In this document: positions 54,501-61,922 of the stretch, piece after piece
How the letters are laid out: every line of letters starts with the position of its first letter
Position numbering within the stretch: the stretch's first letter is position 1
Assembly (NCBI RefSeq): GCF_008000935.1
Contig: NZ_CP042831.1
Location: forward strand, 682,001-746,000
From: Flavobacterium alkalisoli
GTDB lineage: Bacteria; Bacteroidota; Bacteroidia; Flavobacteriales; Flavobacteriaceae
Length of the DNA stretch: 64,000 nt
Direction: 5' to 3'
Position numbers and translations under genes: made by a program
Notes under the pieces: generated by a model
What the model saw: only the letters and a program-made list of their open reading frames with translations
The model's database searches: none
Told to the model about the DNA's origin: nothing

Positions 54501-55211
54501 CGATGCTTTAATGGCATCCAGCTTATCTACAAAAGCGGTATTTTTTTCGGTTTCGTTACCCGGTAGTTCAGGGCTTATAAACAGCAATAGTTTTTGACTG
54601 TCTTTAGTAATTACATAGCCGTCTACAAGCTGAAATTCGTCATCCAGTCCCAGCTGTTTCAATTTTTCAAGCCCTATAAAGGACATCCCGAAAGGATCCT
54701 GAAGTATAAAGTCTTTTGTAACCAGCCCCGATGGTGATATAATAGATCTGTAATTGGCCGAAACGGTAGCTGCTATGCTATCCGCCTTTAGTTTTTGTTC
54801 TATTCGTTTATAATCCTTATCATCGAGAAACAGGGGTAAATTAGAGTGTACAAAATCAAACGCTTCCTGTATATTCTCGTCATCCACTTTGCCCTGTACT
54901 GCCTTAATATACTTATCACAGCTTTTAAGACTGTCTAAAAACACATTGGCAACCTCTGTAAGCTGCTGTGGGGCAACTCCCTCTTTTGCATTAATAATAA
55001 CCGTAATCTTATCGGTAAAATTAAGTTGGCTCAGTACTTTTGCAGTCTCGTCGGTACGTTCGCTTTTAGGGATAAGACGGGTAATATCTTCCTCAAACTT
55101 AATTTTTGAGGCAAAATATCCAAATACCGCTAAAAATGCCAGGGCTATACCAATAGCCAAAAACTTATTACGGTTTACAAAAAAGTGTATGGTGGTAAAA
55201 AACTTATGCAT
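51546..55211 (-). CDS. MMPL/RND exporter fused to a PlsC-type acyltransferase and a methyltransferase-like domain
   Basis: 1,221 residues in one frame. Residues 1 to about 800 are an MMPL-type RND exporter with two membrane blocks (IGAILLGVTIDYALHILTHH and TLVFGHGVDFSIFMTSALQK carry the usual Asp residues). Residues about 870-1070 are a lysophospholipid acyltransferase domain with NHTSFLDI near 898-905 and PEGTRSRD near 966-973. Residues about 1095-1221 look like a SAM-methyltransferase fold (TVLHIASDFGETSVLLALQQ), but the GxGxG loop is degenerate. The exporter would move the polyene lipid across the inner membrane and the acyltransferase could acylate it, which is inference. Overlaps the GT2 gene by 8 bp. 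Confidence 0.85.
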   Translation of the reverse strand: MHKFFTTIHFFVNRNKFLAIGIALAFLAVFGYFASKIKFEEDITRLIPKSERTDETAKVLSQLNFTDKITVIINAKEGVAPQQLTEVANVFLDSLKSCDKYIKAVQGKVDDENIQEAFDFVHSNLPLFLDDKDYKRIEQKLKADSIAATVSANYRSIISPSGLVTKDFILQDPFGMSFIGLEKLKQLGLDDEFQLVDGYVITKDSQKLLLFISPELPGNETEKNTAFVDKLDAIKASLNTNFEKTATIEYFGATNIAVANAKQIKSDIRTTTFIAISLLMLLLMVYYRRFLIPFIILVPTIFGVVFAVALLYFLRGTISAISLSIGAILLGVTIDYALHILTHHRHNSDINVLYKDITKPLIMSSTTTAVAFMCLLFVNSGALQDLGIFAAVSVVVTSFFSLLIIPHLYKPKQGKNIEHNTLLDKLAGFSFDNNKVLIAISAVVIIASLFTFNRVTYDGDLSQLNYVPAEIQQAEKHLESATNLTSKSLYVAVYGNSPEELLQNNNVLYNRLLADKNNNKLLSYSSVGGVVLSEKEQKEKIAKWNAFWTPQRRQFVEAGLIDEGSKLGFKPNAYDKFYSLLNSDFKTVSLQEYLEVKTLYLNEFIAEKNGFYTLFNVVKVADEQRDAVVKELSKMPKVVIIDRQQMNETFLGGLKDDFNSLINYSFIAILIILFMFFRRIELVLISSIPIAVTGIVTAGIMGMFDIKFNIFSTIVCTLVFGHGVDFSIFMTSALQKEYSTGKNEMATYRASILLAALTTVLGIGALIFASHPALKSISSVSLIGVFAALIITFIFYPIIFRFFFTHRVNKGKAPLGLRRTLHSVASFIYYGLGGFLLSLFSLIFVNVLPARRAWKMKAFRYMMSKFMKSVLYTNPFIKKTVLNPHNETFDKPAVIIANHTSFLDILAVGMLSPKLIYLVSDWVYNSPVFGIGVKLAGFYPVSQGLEGGVEHLRKKVEEGYSLVVFPEGTRSRDNHIQRFHKGAFYLAEEFGLDIVPILIHGNSEVLPKGDFIINNGSITLKILERIKAADTTFGSNYTERTKKIGTYYKEQFAQMRTEIEVPYYFNDKLMQSFAYKEFDIVKAVKQHFSEVAGIYHDINPFIGTKSTVLHIASDFGETSVLLALQQPQRKIYSFIADEEKREVAKTNYINKTRSIKYLESLEEAKNINYTVILVDGNADNVPDILFEKAEYIILTAVQTAVSYNDFEAMTEGEDFIILRRI

Positions 55212-56385
55212 TCTTATGTACTTTATTTCTGCCTATTGACAAAAGGATAAAATAACCCGCCAGGCCAAACAGGCAGGCTGCAATTGCAGCCAATAAAATA
55301 CTTCCCACAAGATATTGCGTCATGCTGTTTTGAATATTTTCCAGGCTAAAATTGGTATAATCGCTAACCGGACCTCCAAGGGCTAATGCACCCATCTGCA
55401 ATGATAAATAAATTATTAAAGGTATAAAAGGCGGAATACTGACATTGGAAAATGCAAAAGCTATAAGCTTGTTGAGCCTTAAAACATAAGCCAGAAAAAG
55501 TACAAGTACCGTTTGAAAACCCCATAGCGGTGCAATACCTATAAATACTCCCAAAGCTATGGATAATGCTTTTTTAGTATTGCTGTCGTTGCTTTCTAAT
55601 ACATTTTCAAGAAAGAATTTCTTAAGCCCCTTTTTTTTAAAGCTCATGAAAAAATCCCTTGGTTTGATATACAGAAGGCTTATGACAACTAATACCGTGT
55701 TGAGTATACTGATTCTGGTAAAGTCTTTAAACGGGCGAAAGTGCGATACCCTTTCGCTCATATCATAAAGCACTTTTACGGGTACATTTTTTACGGGTAC
55801 ACCTTTCCATGAAGTGCGTACTATAATTTCTATTTCAAATTCAAACTTGCTGGTATAGTACTTTGAAGGTATTTTGTGTAAAGGATATAACCTGTAGCCC
55901 GATTGGGTATCCTCAAGTTTTTTTCCGGTTTCAAACCAAAACCAGAAATTAGAGAATTTATTACCGAAACTGCTCTTTTTAGGCACTCCTTCCTGAGCCA
56001 TATTACGGCTACCGATGAGCAATGCCTCTCCGTTCTTTTCAAGCTCCGATAAAAACACAGGTATATCATCGGGAAAATGCTGTCCGTCTGAATCTATGGT
56101 GATGGCATAATCATAACCGGCCTGTTTTGCAGCGGCAAAACCAATAGCCAGAGCATTACCCTTACCTTTATTTTTAGGGAGATGAATAGTATTAAGTTCT
56201 GAGTATTCTCTTAAAATGGCAACGGTAGAATCTGTAGAACCATCGTTAACAACAATTATGTTGTTTGTATATTGCAGCACACCGTCAATAACCCTTTTTA
56301 AGGTCTTACTGTTGTTGTATGTAGGTATAATAACGCAATAATTTACAGCAGCTATTTCGTTATAAGGTTTTGAAAATGTGTGCAT
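55204..56385 (-). CDS. Family 2 glycosyltransferase with C-terminal DUF2062 domain
   Basis: 393 residues from the ATG at 56385. A TTG at 56439 lies upstream of the -7 promoter element and cannot be the start. The GT-A domain has YCVIIPTYNNSKTLKRVID, VVNDGSTDST, TIDSDGQHFPDD (DxD-type) and GSRNMAQEGVP. The C-terminal ~150 residues are DUF2062, with membrane helices around IALGVFIGIAPLWGFQTVLV. It probably transfers a sugar or polyprenyl-linked sugar at the inner membrane. Fusions of this type are standard members of flexirubin-type loci. The stop overlaps the exporter start. Confidence 0.88.
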   Translation of the reverse strand: MHTFSKPYNEIAAVNYCVIIPTYNNSKTLKRVIDGVLQYTNNIIVVNDGSTDSTVAILREYSELNTIHLPKNKGKGNALAIGFAAAKQAGYDYAITIDSDGQHFPDDIPVFLSELEKNGEALLIGSRNMAQEGVPKKSSFGNKFSNFWFWFETGKKLEDTQSGYRLYPLHKIPSKYYTSKFEFEIEIIVRTSWKGVPVKNVPVKVLYDMSERVSHFRPFKDFTRISILNTVLVVISLLYIKPRDFFMSFKKKGLKKFFLENVLESNDSNTKKALSIALGVFIGIAPLWGFQTVLVLFLAYVLRLNKLIAFAFSNVSIPPFIPLIIYLSLQMGALALGGPVSDYTNFSLENIQNSMTQYLVGSILLAAIAACLFGLAGYFILLSIGRNKVHKNA

Positions 56386-56412
56386 TACAAGGTCGCCATT
56401 TTTTAATGTGAG

Positions 56413-56444
56413 CAAAGATACTTTTTTTAACTTTCTCAAACAAA
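56413..56444 (-). promoter_or_regulatory. Internal promoter in the flexirubin-type locus
   Basis: On the minus strand TTTG (plus 56441-56444), a 20-bp spacer and TATCTTTG (plus 56413-56420) match the Bacteroidota promoter consensus exactly. The transcript would start about 20 bases before the GT2 ATG at 56385 and cover the five genes to 47052. Confidence 0.75.
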
Positions 56445-56481
56445 AAAGAAGTTTCCTGTACAGGTACAGAAAACCCTATCA

Positions 56482-56961
56482 TTAAAAAACAGCCTTTTCT
56501 TCTTTTGTAAAAAGAGCCGATCTTGCCACAAAACCTTTAGTAAACTCCTTAAGGTCCTGCTTTTGACTATCGTAGTGTTTAATTAAAAACTTTTTATCCT
56601 CTTCAATATCCTTATTGTAGCCGGTAATTTTAGGTGCATTTTCCTGTATGCTCATACGAAGAAGCCTTACCTCATAATTATCGGCATCCCTATTTATAAC
56701 AGACTCAAGAAGTTTAGCGCCTTGCGTAAATAAACTCTTTTTATTCAAAAGCCCCTTTTCATACTTCGCCTTTAAGGTTAGCGAAGCTGCCTTATAACCA
56801 ACCATGGTATTATCTCCGGCATCACTTACTCCTTCTAAAGATTTATACAGCTCCTCAGCCCCCTGTTCAGAGGTTGCGGCACTAATATAATTTTGCCTTA
56901 TGGAAGAAAGATCCTGCGTTGCCAGCACAAAAAAAGAAAGAAAAAAAGCCAGTAATTTCAT
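56482..56961 (-). CDS. Small exported protein of the flexirubin-type locus
   Basis: 159 residues with a signal peptide (MKLLAFFLSFFVLATQ). The mature protein is helical and charged with no cysteine or catalytic motif, for example SIRQNYISAATSEQGAEELY and YEVRLLRMSIQENAPKI. I recognise it only as the kind of short periplasmic protein found in such loci; the function is unknown. It is the last gene of the upstream unit, 52 bp after fabZ-like, and is followed by the internal promoter of the GT2 unit. Confidence 0.65.
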   Translation of the reverse strand: MKLLAFFLSFFVLATQDLSSIRQNYISAATSEQGAEELYKSLEGVSDAGDNTMVGYKAASLTLKAKYEKGLLNKKSLFTQGAKLLESVINRDADNYEVRLLRMSIQENAPKITGYNKDIEEDKKFLIKHYDSQKQDLKEFTKGFVARSALFTKEEKAVF

Positions 56962-57013
56962 AAATACTATGATTTAGGTTCATCTTAAAATTGGCAAAAA
57001 CCAGTTTATAATC

Positions 57014-57385
57014 CTAATTTTTACTGTAAATACAGCTTAATTTTAACGCGGTTGTATCATCAAAATAAGTGGTATTCTTTACTTTAACCGAGGCATCTTC
57101 TGCCTCGGTTATTTCAAGTTCAAGTTTTAGCTCAGAATTTACCTCAGGGTTAATAAGTGCCATAAATTTAATGTTTGAGGCACTTTTCATTGTTATAGGC
57201 ACATTAACTGCCTGTTGGGTAAGTTCCTTGATAATTTGCATCATGCAAACTCCGGGAGTAACCGGATTGCCCGGAAAATGCCCTTTAAAAACATCGTGAT
57301 CTTTGTTAATAACAATGTGGGCCACATACAGTTGACCCTCCGTTTTTTCAAACGACCTTACCTGGTAAAAATCTTTAAGCAACAT
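57014..57385 (-). CDS. FabZ-like 3-hydroxyacyl-ACP dehydratase
   Basis: 123 residues of hotdog fold. The catalytic histidine motif is in VFKGHFPGNPVTPGVCMMQI, as in FabZ/FabA. It is shorter than FabZ (about 140-150) and close to the ApeI-type dehydratases of aryl-polyene loci. It would dehydrate the growing chain on an acyl carrier protein, leaving the double bonds of the polyene in place. It starts 5 bp after the last of four barrel genes. Confidence 0.85.
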   Translation of the reverse strand: MLLKDFYQVRSFEKTEGQLYVAHIVINKDHDVFKGHFPGNPVTPGVCMMQIIKELTQQAVNVPITMKSASNIKFMALINPEVNSELKLELEITEAEDASVKVKNTTYFDDTTALKLSCIYSKN

Positions 57386-57390
57386 ATATC

Positions 57391-58008
57391 TTATTTAAAC
57401 GTATAAGTAACACCCAGTTGGATAACACTGTTTAACACAAGGTCAAAATTGTCATCCTCATAATAATAATCATCGTGATAAATATCACCAAAAATATCAA
57501 CAAGTCCAAGCTTGTAACGTGCTTCAAATGTTAATCCTATCGGCAGGGTATACCCAAGCCCTCCGTTAAGCGCAAAATCAAAATCCATCAGGTCATCGCT
57601 ATAACCCAATTTATCAAAATTATCACTTAACCTAAAGTCTATCGACGGTCCCACTATACCATGAAAACCTTCTACAATTCTAAATTTATTCATCACTGCA
57701 AAAGAAAGGTAACTTACGGAAAGATCTTCTTCCGGAAACTGATAACCAGGATATTGGGGATACACGAAGTCATAATTGTTAGCTTTTGCCCCCTGTCTGG
57801 TGTAAGTTATCTCAGGCTGTAAGGTGTAAAAACTGGCCAACTTAATGCCTACAAAGCCTCCTACATAAAAATCGGCTTTAGTATCCATATTACTATCCGT
57901 AAAAGTAGCAAGATTTAAACCGGCTCTTACGCCTGGTTCTATCTTAACTTGTGCCTGAGCCCCATAACCCAGTAATGCCAAAAATAAAAATGCAATTGTT
58001 TTTTTCAT
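57391..58008 (-). CDS. Outer-membrane beta-barrel protein, paralogue 4 of a tandem array
   Basis: 205 residues with a signal peptide ending GYGAQAQ. The array signature is present: EPGVRAGLNLATF, DFYVGGFVGIKLASFYTLQPEITYTRQGAK and a C-terminal VIQLGVTYTFK, a good BAM-type end. It belongs to the PorT-like/outer-membrane beta-barrel group of about eight strands. It is closest to the neighbouring copy at 58033 (both share a GPSxDFxLSDN stretch). Confidence 0.8.
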   Translation of the reverse strand: MKKTIAFLFLALLGYGAQAQVKIEPGVRAGLNLATFTDSNMDTKADFYVGGFVGIKLASFYTLQPEITYTRQGAKANNYDFVYPQYPGYQFPEEDLSVSYLSFAVMNKFRIVEGFHGIVGPSIDFRLSDNFDKLGYSDDLMDFDFALNGGLGYTLPIGLTFEARYKLGLVDIFGDIYHDDYYYEDDNFDLVLNSVIQLGVTYTFK

Positions 58009-58032
58009 GGTGTGGTTGTTTTAAAAAATTAA

Positions 58033-58680
58033 TTATTTCCTTTTTGTATCAAAAGTATAGGTAACGCCTGTTTGGAAAACTCCATTTACTACAGGCCCGT
58101 CAAAATAACTGTTATTATAATAATTGTCGTAATAATCAGGATCATCATGTCCAAAAACATCTAGGAATCCAAATTTAAAACGACTTTCAATTGTAAGCCC
58201 AATCGGGAAAGTATAACCTATACCTAAGTTAAGTCCTATGTCATAGTTTCTTACCTCTTCCCCAAAATCGGAACCCATATTATCGGAAAGCTTAAAATCC
58301 ATTGACGGCCCTACTAATGCATGCAGTCCATGGAAAACATAAAACTTATTAATCAGGTTAATATTAAGGTACTGCAAAGAATAATCCTTATCATACTCCC
58401 CATACCTGCCAAATCCGGCATCGTACATAAAATTAGCTGTTGCTCCCTGTCTTGAATAATTAATTTCGGGCTGTAGTGCATAAAATTTAGCCAACTTAAT
58501 TTCGGCAAGTCCTCCTAAATAAACATCGGGCCTAACATCAAAGACATCGGCAGTTAATACACTAAAGTTTACACCTCCCCTAACTCCCGGTTTCACCGTA
58601 ATTTGTGCATTTGCCTGTAAAACAATGAACGAAAAAAATAAAAAAGCTAATACTCGCTTAGCAAAAAATCTGGTAATCAT
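58033..58680 (-). CDS. Outer-membrane beta-barrel protein, paralogue 3 of a tandem array
   Basis: 215 residues from the ATG at 58680, which begins MITRFFAKRVLAFLFFSFIV and a signal peptide ending LQANAQ. A longer frame to 58761 would overlap the preceding gene and is rejected. Features: KPGVRGGVNFSVL, YLGGLAEIKLAKFYALQPEI, NYSRQGATA and QTGVTYTFDTKRK. An acidic Asp/Tyr-rich insertion (DDPDYYDNYYNNSYFDG) lies near the end, probably a surface loop. Confidence 0.8.
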   Translation of the reverse strand: MITRFFAKRVLAFLFFSFIVLQANAQITVKPGVRGGVNFSVLTADVFDVRPDVYLGGLAEIKLAKFYALQPEINYSRQGATANFMYDAGFGRYGEYDKDYSLQYLNINLINKFYVFHGLHALVGPSMDFKLSDNMGSDFGEEVRNYDIGLNLGIGYTFPIGLTIESRFKFGFLDVFGHDDPDYYDNYYNNSYFDGPVVNGVFQTGVTYTFDTKRK

Positions 58681-58696
58681 ATATATATTAAAAAAA

Positions 58697-59296
58697 TTAT
58701 TTCGAAGCTCCTTTAGCCTTAAAGCTATAAGCCAATCCCAACTGGAAAACATTATTGGCATTATTATCTCCTACAGTATTAATTGTGCCGTTATAATCAT
58801 CGGTTTCCAGCACATCAAACAAACCACGTTTCCATCTGGCCTCAATAGTAAGCCCCATAGGGAGCGTATACCCTATACCCATGGTAACCCCCATATCAAA
58901 ATCAATATTGGTTGGTACACTACTGTTTAACTCAATATCAAATGTAGGCCCCATGTGCATATTTACATTGTAAAAACTGAAACGATTAATAAATACCATT
59001 GAAAGATATTCTATTTCTATATCCTTCTCAAAACTGGTAATTGTACCGTTATCATAATACCTTAAATCGGCAACAGCACCCTGCCTTGAATAATTTATCT
59101 CGGGTTGTATGGCATAAAAATCAGTAAGCTGCAAAGCTACAAATCCGCCCACATAAAAATCGGTCCTGTAATCAAAATCCGTATGGGAAAAATTAGAAAA
59201 GTTCGCTCCTACCCTAAGTCCGGGCTTAGCACTAATCTGAGCACTTAATACTGATGTGAACAAACACAACAGCATCAATACAAATACTTTTTTCAT
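58697..59296 (-). CDS. Outer-membrane beta-barrel protein, paralogue 2 of a tandem array
   Basis: 199 residues, signal peptide ending FTSVLSAQ. Signature: KPGLRVGANFSNF, DFYVGGFVALQLTDFYAIQP, NYSRQGAVADLRY and the end VFQLGLAYSFKAKGASK. It shares the KGAS tail and the GPTFDI stretch with paralogue 1, so the two probably come from the most recent duplication. It starts 8 bp after paralogue 1. Confidence 0.8.
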   Translation of the reverse strand: MKKVFVLMLLCLFTSVLSAQISAKPGLRVGANFSNFSHTDFDYRTDFYVGGFVALQLTDFYAIQPEINYSRQGAVADLRYYDNGTITSFEKDIEIEYLSMVFINRFSFYNVNMHMGPTFDIELNSSVPTNIDFDMGVTMGIGYTLPMGLTIEARWKRGLFDVLETDDYNGTINTVGDNNANNVFQLGLAYSFKAKGASK

Positions 59297-59304
59297 AAGT
59301 GTGC

Positions 59305-59919
59305 CTAATTACTTGCTCCTTTTACATCAAAAGTATAAGAAATACCTACCTGGAACACAAGGTTTGTATTAGAGTGATCTTCATAATAATAATTTGAACC
59401 ATCACTATAATAATAGGTGTCGAGTACATCAGCAATACCTTTCTTAACACGTCCCTCTATACTTAGACCAAAGGGAAGTGTATAGCCAATACCCGCAGTA
59501 ATGCCAAGATCTACATCATTTTGATATCTGTTATCCACATTTGTGCCTATATCAAATGTTGGCCCTACCTGAAAGTTAATAGCATCATTAAACGTAAACT
59601 TGTTTATAAGGGTTAATGTTACATACTCCAGTTTTATATCTACATTCTCTGTGTAGCTTTCTCCATAATATGAATCGTAAAAGTACAAATCACCTTTAGC
59701 TCCCTGGCGTGAATAACCTATTTCAGGCTGCAGGGTATAAAATCTGGTAAGTTTAAGCGCACCTATAGCACCTACATAAAAATCGGTTTTTGTATCAAGA
59801 TCTGTATTGGTAAGCCTGGAAAAATTAGCTCCCGCCCTAAATCCTGGCTTAAATGTTACCTGGGCAGATGCCGCAAAAAGGCCCAGCATAAAAAATGCAA
59901 ATAGTAATTTCTTTTTCAT
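59305..59919 (-). CDS. Outer-membrane beta-barrel protein, paralogue 1 of a tandem array
   Basis: 204 residues, signal peptide ending LFAASAQ. Signature: KPGFRAGANFSRL, DFYVGAIGALKLTRFYTLQP, GYSRQGAKGDLYF and the end VFQVGISYTFDVKGASN. The loop before the last strand is Tyr/Ser-rich (YYYSDGSNYYYEDHS). It starts 12 bp after the lipoprotein gene and is the first of four tandem copies. Confidence 0.8.
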   Translation of the reverse strand: MKKKLLFAFFMLGLFAASAQVTFKPGFRAGANFSRLTNTDLDTKTDFYVGAIGALKLTRFYTLQPEIGYSRQGAKGDLYFYDSYYGESYTENVDIKLEYVTLTLINKFTFNDAINFQVGPTFDIGTNVDNRYQNDVDLGITAGIGYTLPFGLSIEGRVKKGIADVLDTYYYSDGSNYYYEDHSNTNLVFQVGISYTFDVKGASN

Positions 59920-59931
59920 AATTGATTGGTT

Positions 59932-60561
59932 TTATTGGATAAAGTTTAATTCTATCTTTAATTTAATATTCTTATGGTCTATTACTATATTCCGGGCTAA
60001 AATACTACTTTCGGGCACATAGGTTATTTCTATTTTTTCTTTCCCTTTTGTGGCATTAACCAGTTTTACAAGCCTGTTACTTTCGGCATCCAAAAATAGA
60101 TAATTATATCTTTTCTTATCTTCCGATTTATAAACTTCAAAACCGGAACTCTCATACTTGTTTTTATAAGCATGTTCCTGCTTTAGCAGCAACATAAAAT
60201 CGCGCTTAAGGGTGTTTACAATAATTTTTTTGTCCATTTCCTCCAGTATATAATTCACCTTAAAACTATTGTCTGAAATCTCAAAATCAAAAAGCTTATT
60301 GCCAAACTCAGTAGTAAAAGCGGTACGGTAAATAGAATCGTTAATCTTCTTAGCTATAAAAATACCTCCAAAATCTTTTCCGTATATAGATATATGGGCT
60401 TTATAGACATAGTCTGTTGCCTTGTCTGAAAAGTATGAAACCTCATACACCCCTTCTTTTTTAATTTCCTTAAAACCACTTACTGTTTTAACCGCACACG
60501 AAGGCAGTAAAACAATGGCCAGAAAACTAATTAGAAAATACTGAATCCGGAATTGACGCAT
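59932..60561 (-). CDS. Lipoprotein of the flexirubin-type locus
   Basis: 209 residues from the ATG at 60561; an alternative ATG at 60585 adds eight residues. A lipobox IVLLPSC gives a lipidated Cys. The remaining sequence is beta-rich (VYEVSYFSDKATDYVYKAHI, NYLFLDAESNRLVKLVNA), reminiscent of LolB-like lipoproteins, and it follows the LolA-like gene with a 35-bp overlap. A LolA/LolB-type pair that moves a hydrophobic product to the outer membrane is a reasonable inference, unproven. Confidence 0.7.
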   Translation of the reverse strand: MRQFRIQYFLISFLAIVLLPSCAVKTVSGFKEIKKEGVYEVSYFSDKATDYVYKAHISIYGKDFGGIFIAKKINDSIYRTAFTTEFGNKLFDFEISDNSFKVNYILEEMDKKIIVNTLKRDFMLLLKQEHAYKNKYESSGFEVYKSEDKKRYNYLFLDAESNRLVKLVNATKGKEKIEITYVPESSILARNIVIDHKNIKLKIELNFIQ

Positions 60562-61156
60562 TGGCAACTTTATTTTTAAATACAATTATAGTATAATCTC
60601 CCGATGGCTCTATCATTTTAACCTGAGACACCATACTTCCCCTTTTATCAAAATAAAGCTCAACCTGCTTTATGTACTTTTTTAGCGTAGCATCTTTAGG
60701 AACAAGCTTGCTGATATTGTATTCTGCTGTTTTAAAGTAACTGATGGCAAACTCATTTTCATCAAACATATTACCGTTTACTGTACCTACAATAAGACCG
60801 TTAAGCTTGGCAAACATTTTACTGCTGCTCAAATCCATTTCGCTCTTTTTTCCGGCATCGTTAACAGATACTTTGTTTTTTTTAAACGCTACACTGTAAC
60901 TGTAAGGCTTGGTATATTGCCATAACAGCATATCCGGAAACTTAAAGTTCATTTTCCCGGAAGTCTCAATATCGTTAGACAGGAAATCCATATGCTTAAA
61001 CTGAGTAAAATCGGCAGTAAGGGTCTTTGTATTTTTAGACACATTTATAACACCGTTTTTAAAGGCCGTAATCTCGGCAGCAGTCATTTTTTGCTCCTGT
61101 GCATTTATTGTAAATACAGTCAGCAAAAAAAACATATAGATAATACTATTCTTCAT
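60527..61156 (-). CDS. LolA-like periplasmic carrier
   Basis: 209 residues with a signal peptide ending FTINAQ. Matches the LolA-like fold: TKTLTADFTQFKHMDFLSND, SGKMNFKFPDMLLWQYTKPY and ELYFDKRGSMVSQVKMIEPS. LolA carries lipoproteins through the periplasm; paralogues inside aryl-polyene loci are thought to carry the pigment lipid instead. It overlaps the deacetylase gene by 11 bp and the lipoprotein gene by 35 bp, so expression is coupled. Confidence 0.88.
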   Translation of the reverse strand: MKNSIIYMFFLLTVFTINAQEQKMTAAEITAFKNGVINVSKNTKTLTADFTQFKHMDFLSNDIETSGKMNFKFPDMLLWQYTKPYSYSVAFKKNKVSVNDAGKKSEMDLSSSKMFAKLNGLIVGTVNGNMFDENEFAISYFKTAEYNISKLVPKDATLKKYIKQVELYFDKRGSMVSQVKMIEPSGDYTIIVFKNKVANASIPDSVFSN

Positions 61157-61922
61157 AAGCAGGAATATTTAGCAATTGGTTTACCGTAACGGCTTCATAT
61201 TTGTTTTGCTCCAAAAGTACCAATAATTGTTCCAAAACATTTACGGTTTTTTGGGATGTGTCATGCAGCAGTATTATACTCCCCGGTGTAAGCCTTTTTT
61301 TAATACGGTTAAGCAGGCGGTTTTCACCCTTAATTACCGTATCAAGAGAGCGTATATTCCAGCCTATTACATAGTGACCGGTTGCTTTTACAGCTTTGGC
61401 AATATTAGGATTAGTTACTCCAAACGGTGGCCTGAAAAAAAGAGATTTTTTTCCTGAATATTTTTCAATTAAACCGTTAGTAATCTCAAGTTCTTCCCTA
61501 AATTTTTGAGCGGGGAAAAAACCCACTTTTGGCGAATGGCTATACGTATGGTTGCCAACTGTATGGCCATCATCCAATATTGCTTTAAAAATATCAGGGT
61601 GTTTTTCTATTTGCGAGCCAATACAAAAAAACGTAGCCTTAGCATTATGCTTTTTTAAAAGATCAAGTACTTTAGTAGTTTCGGGCGTTGGGCCGTCATC
61701 AAAAGTAATAGCTATTTTTCTATCCTTTACAGCTGTATTTTTACAATAGGTTTTAATATGGTAACCGGTAAATATAAAGGCAGAACCCACGCCTGTTATT
61801 ATAACCCAAAGCAAGACCGGTAAGAGAAACATCCACCAGGCTATAGCAACAAAAAAGGACAGGATAATTAACAGTAGTACTACTAACAAAAAAAAAGCAG
61901 TATTTACTTTGTGGCTCAGCAT
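61146..61922 (-). CDS. Polysaccharide deacetylase (NodB/CE4) with membrane anchor
   Basis: 258 residues. Two hydrophobic segments at about 8-50 anchor the protein, and the catalytic NodB domain follows: IAITFDDGPTPETTKVLDLL (catalytic Asp pair), HTVGNHTYSHS (metal-binding His), FFRPPFGVTN and GSIILLHDTS. It should remove an acetyl or acyl group from a sugar on the outer side of the inner membrane. Its place in a pigment locus is common but unexplained; a sugar-linked intermediate made by the GT2 enzyme is one possibility. Confidence 0.88.
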   Translation of the reverse strand: MLSHKVNTAFFLLVVLLLIILSFFVAIAWWMFLLPVLLWVIITGVGSAFIFTGYHIKTYCKNTAVKDRKIAITFDDGPTPETTKVLDLLKKHNAKATFFCIGSQIEKHPDIFKAILDDGHTVGNHTYSHSPKVGFFPAQKFREELEITNGLIEKYSGKKSLFFRPPFGVTNPNIAKAVKATGHYVIGWNIRSLDTVIKGENRLLNRIKKRLTPGSIILLHDTSQKTVNVLEQLLVLLEQNKYEAVTVNQLLNIPAYEE

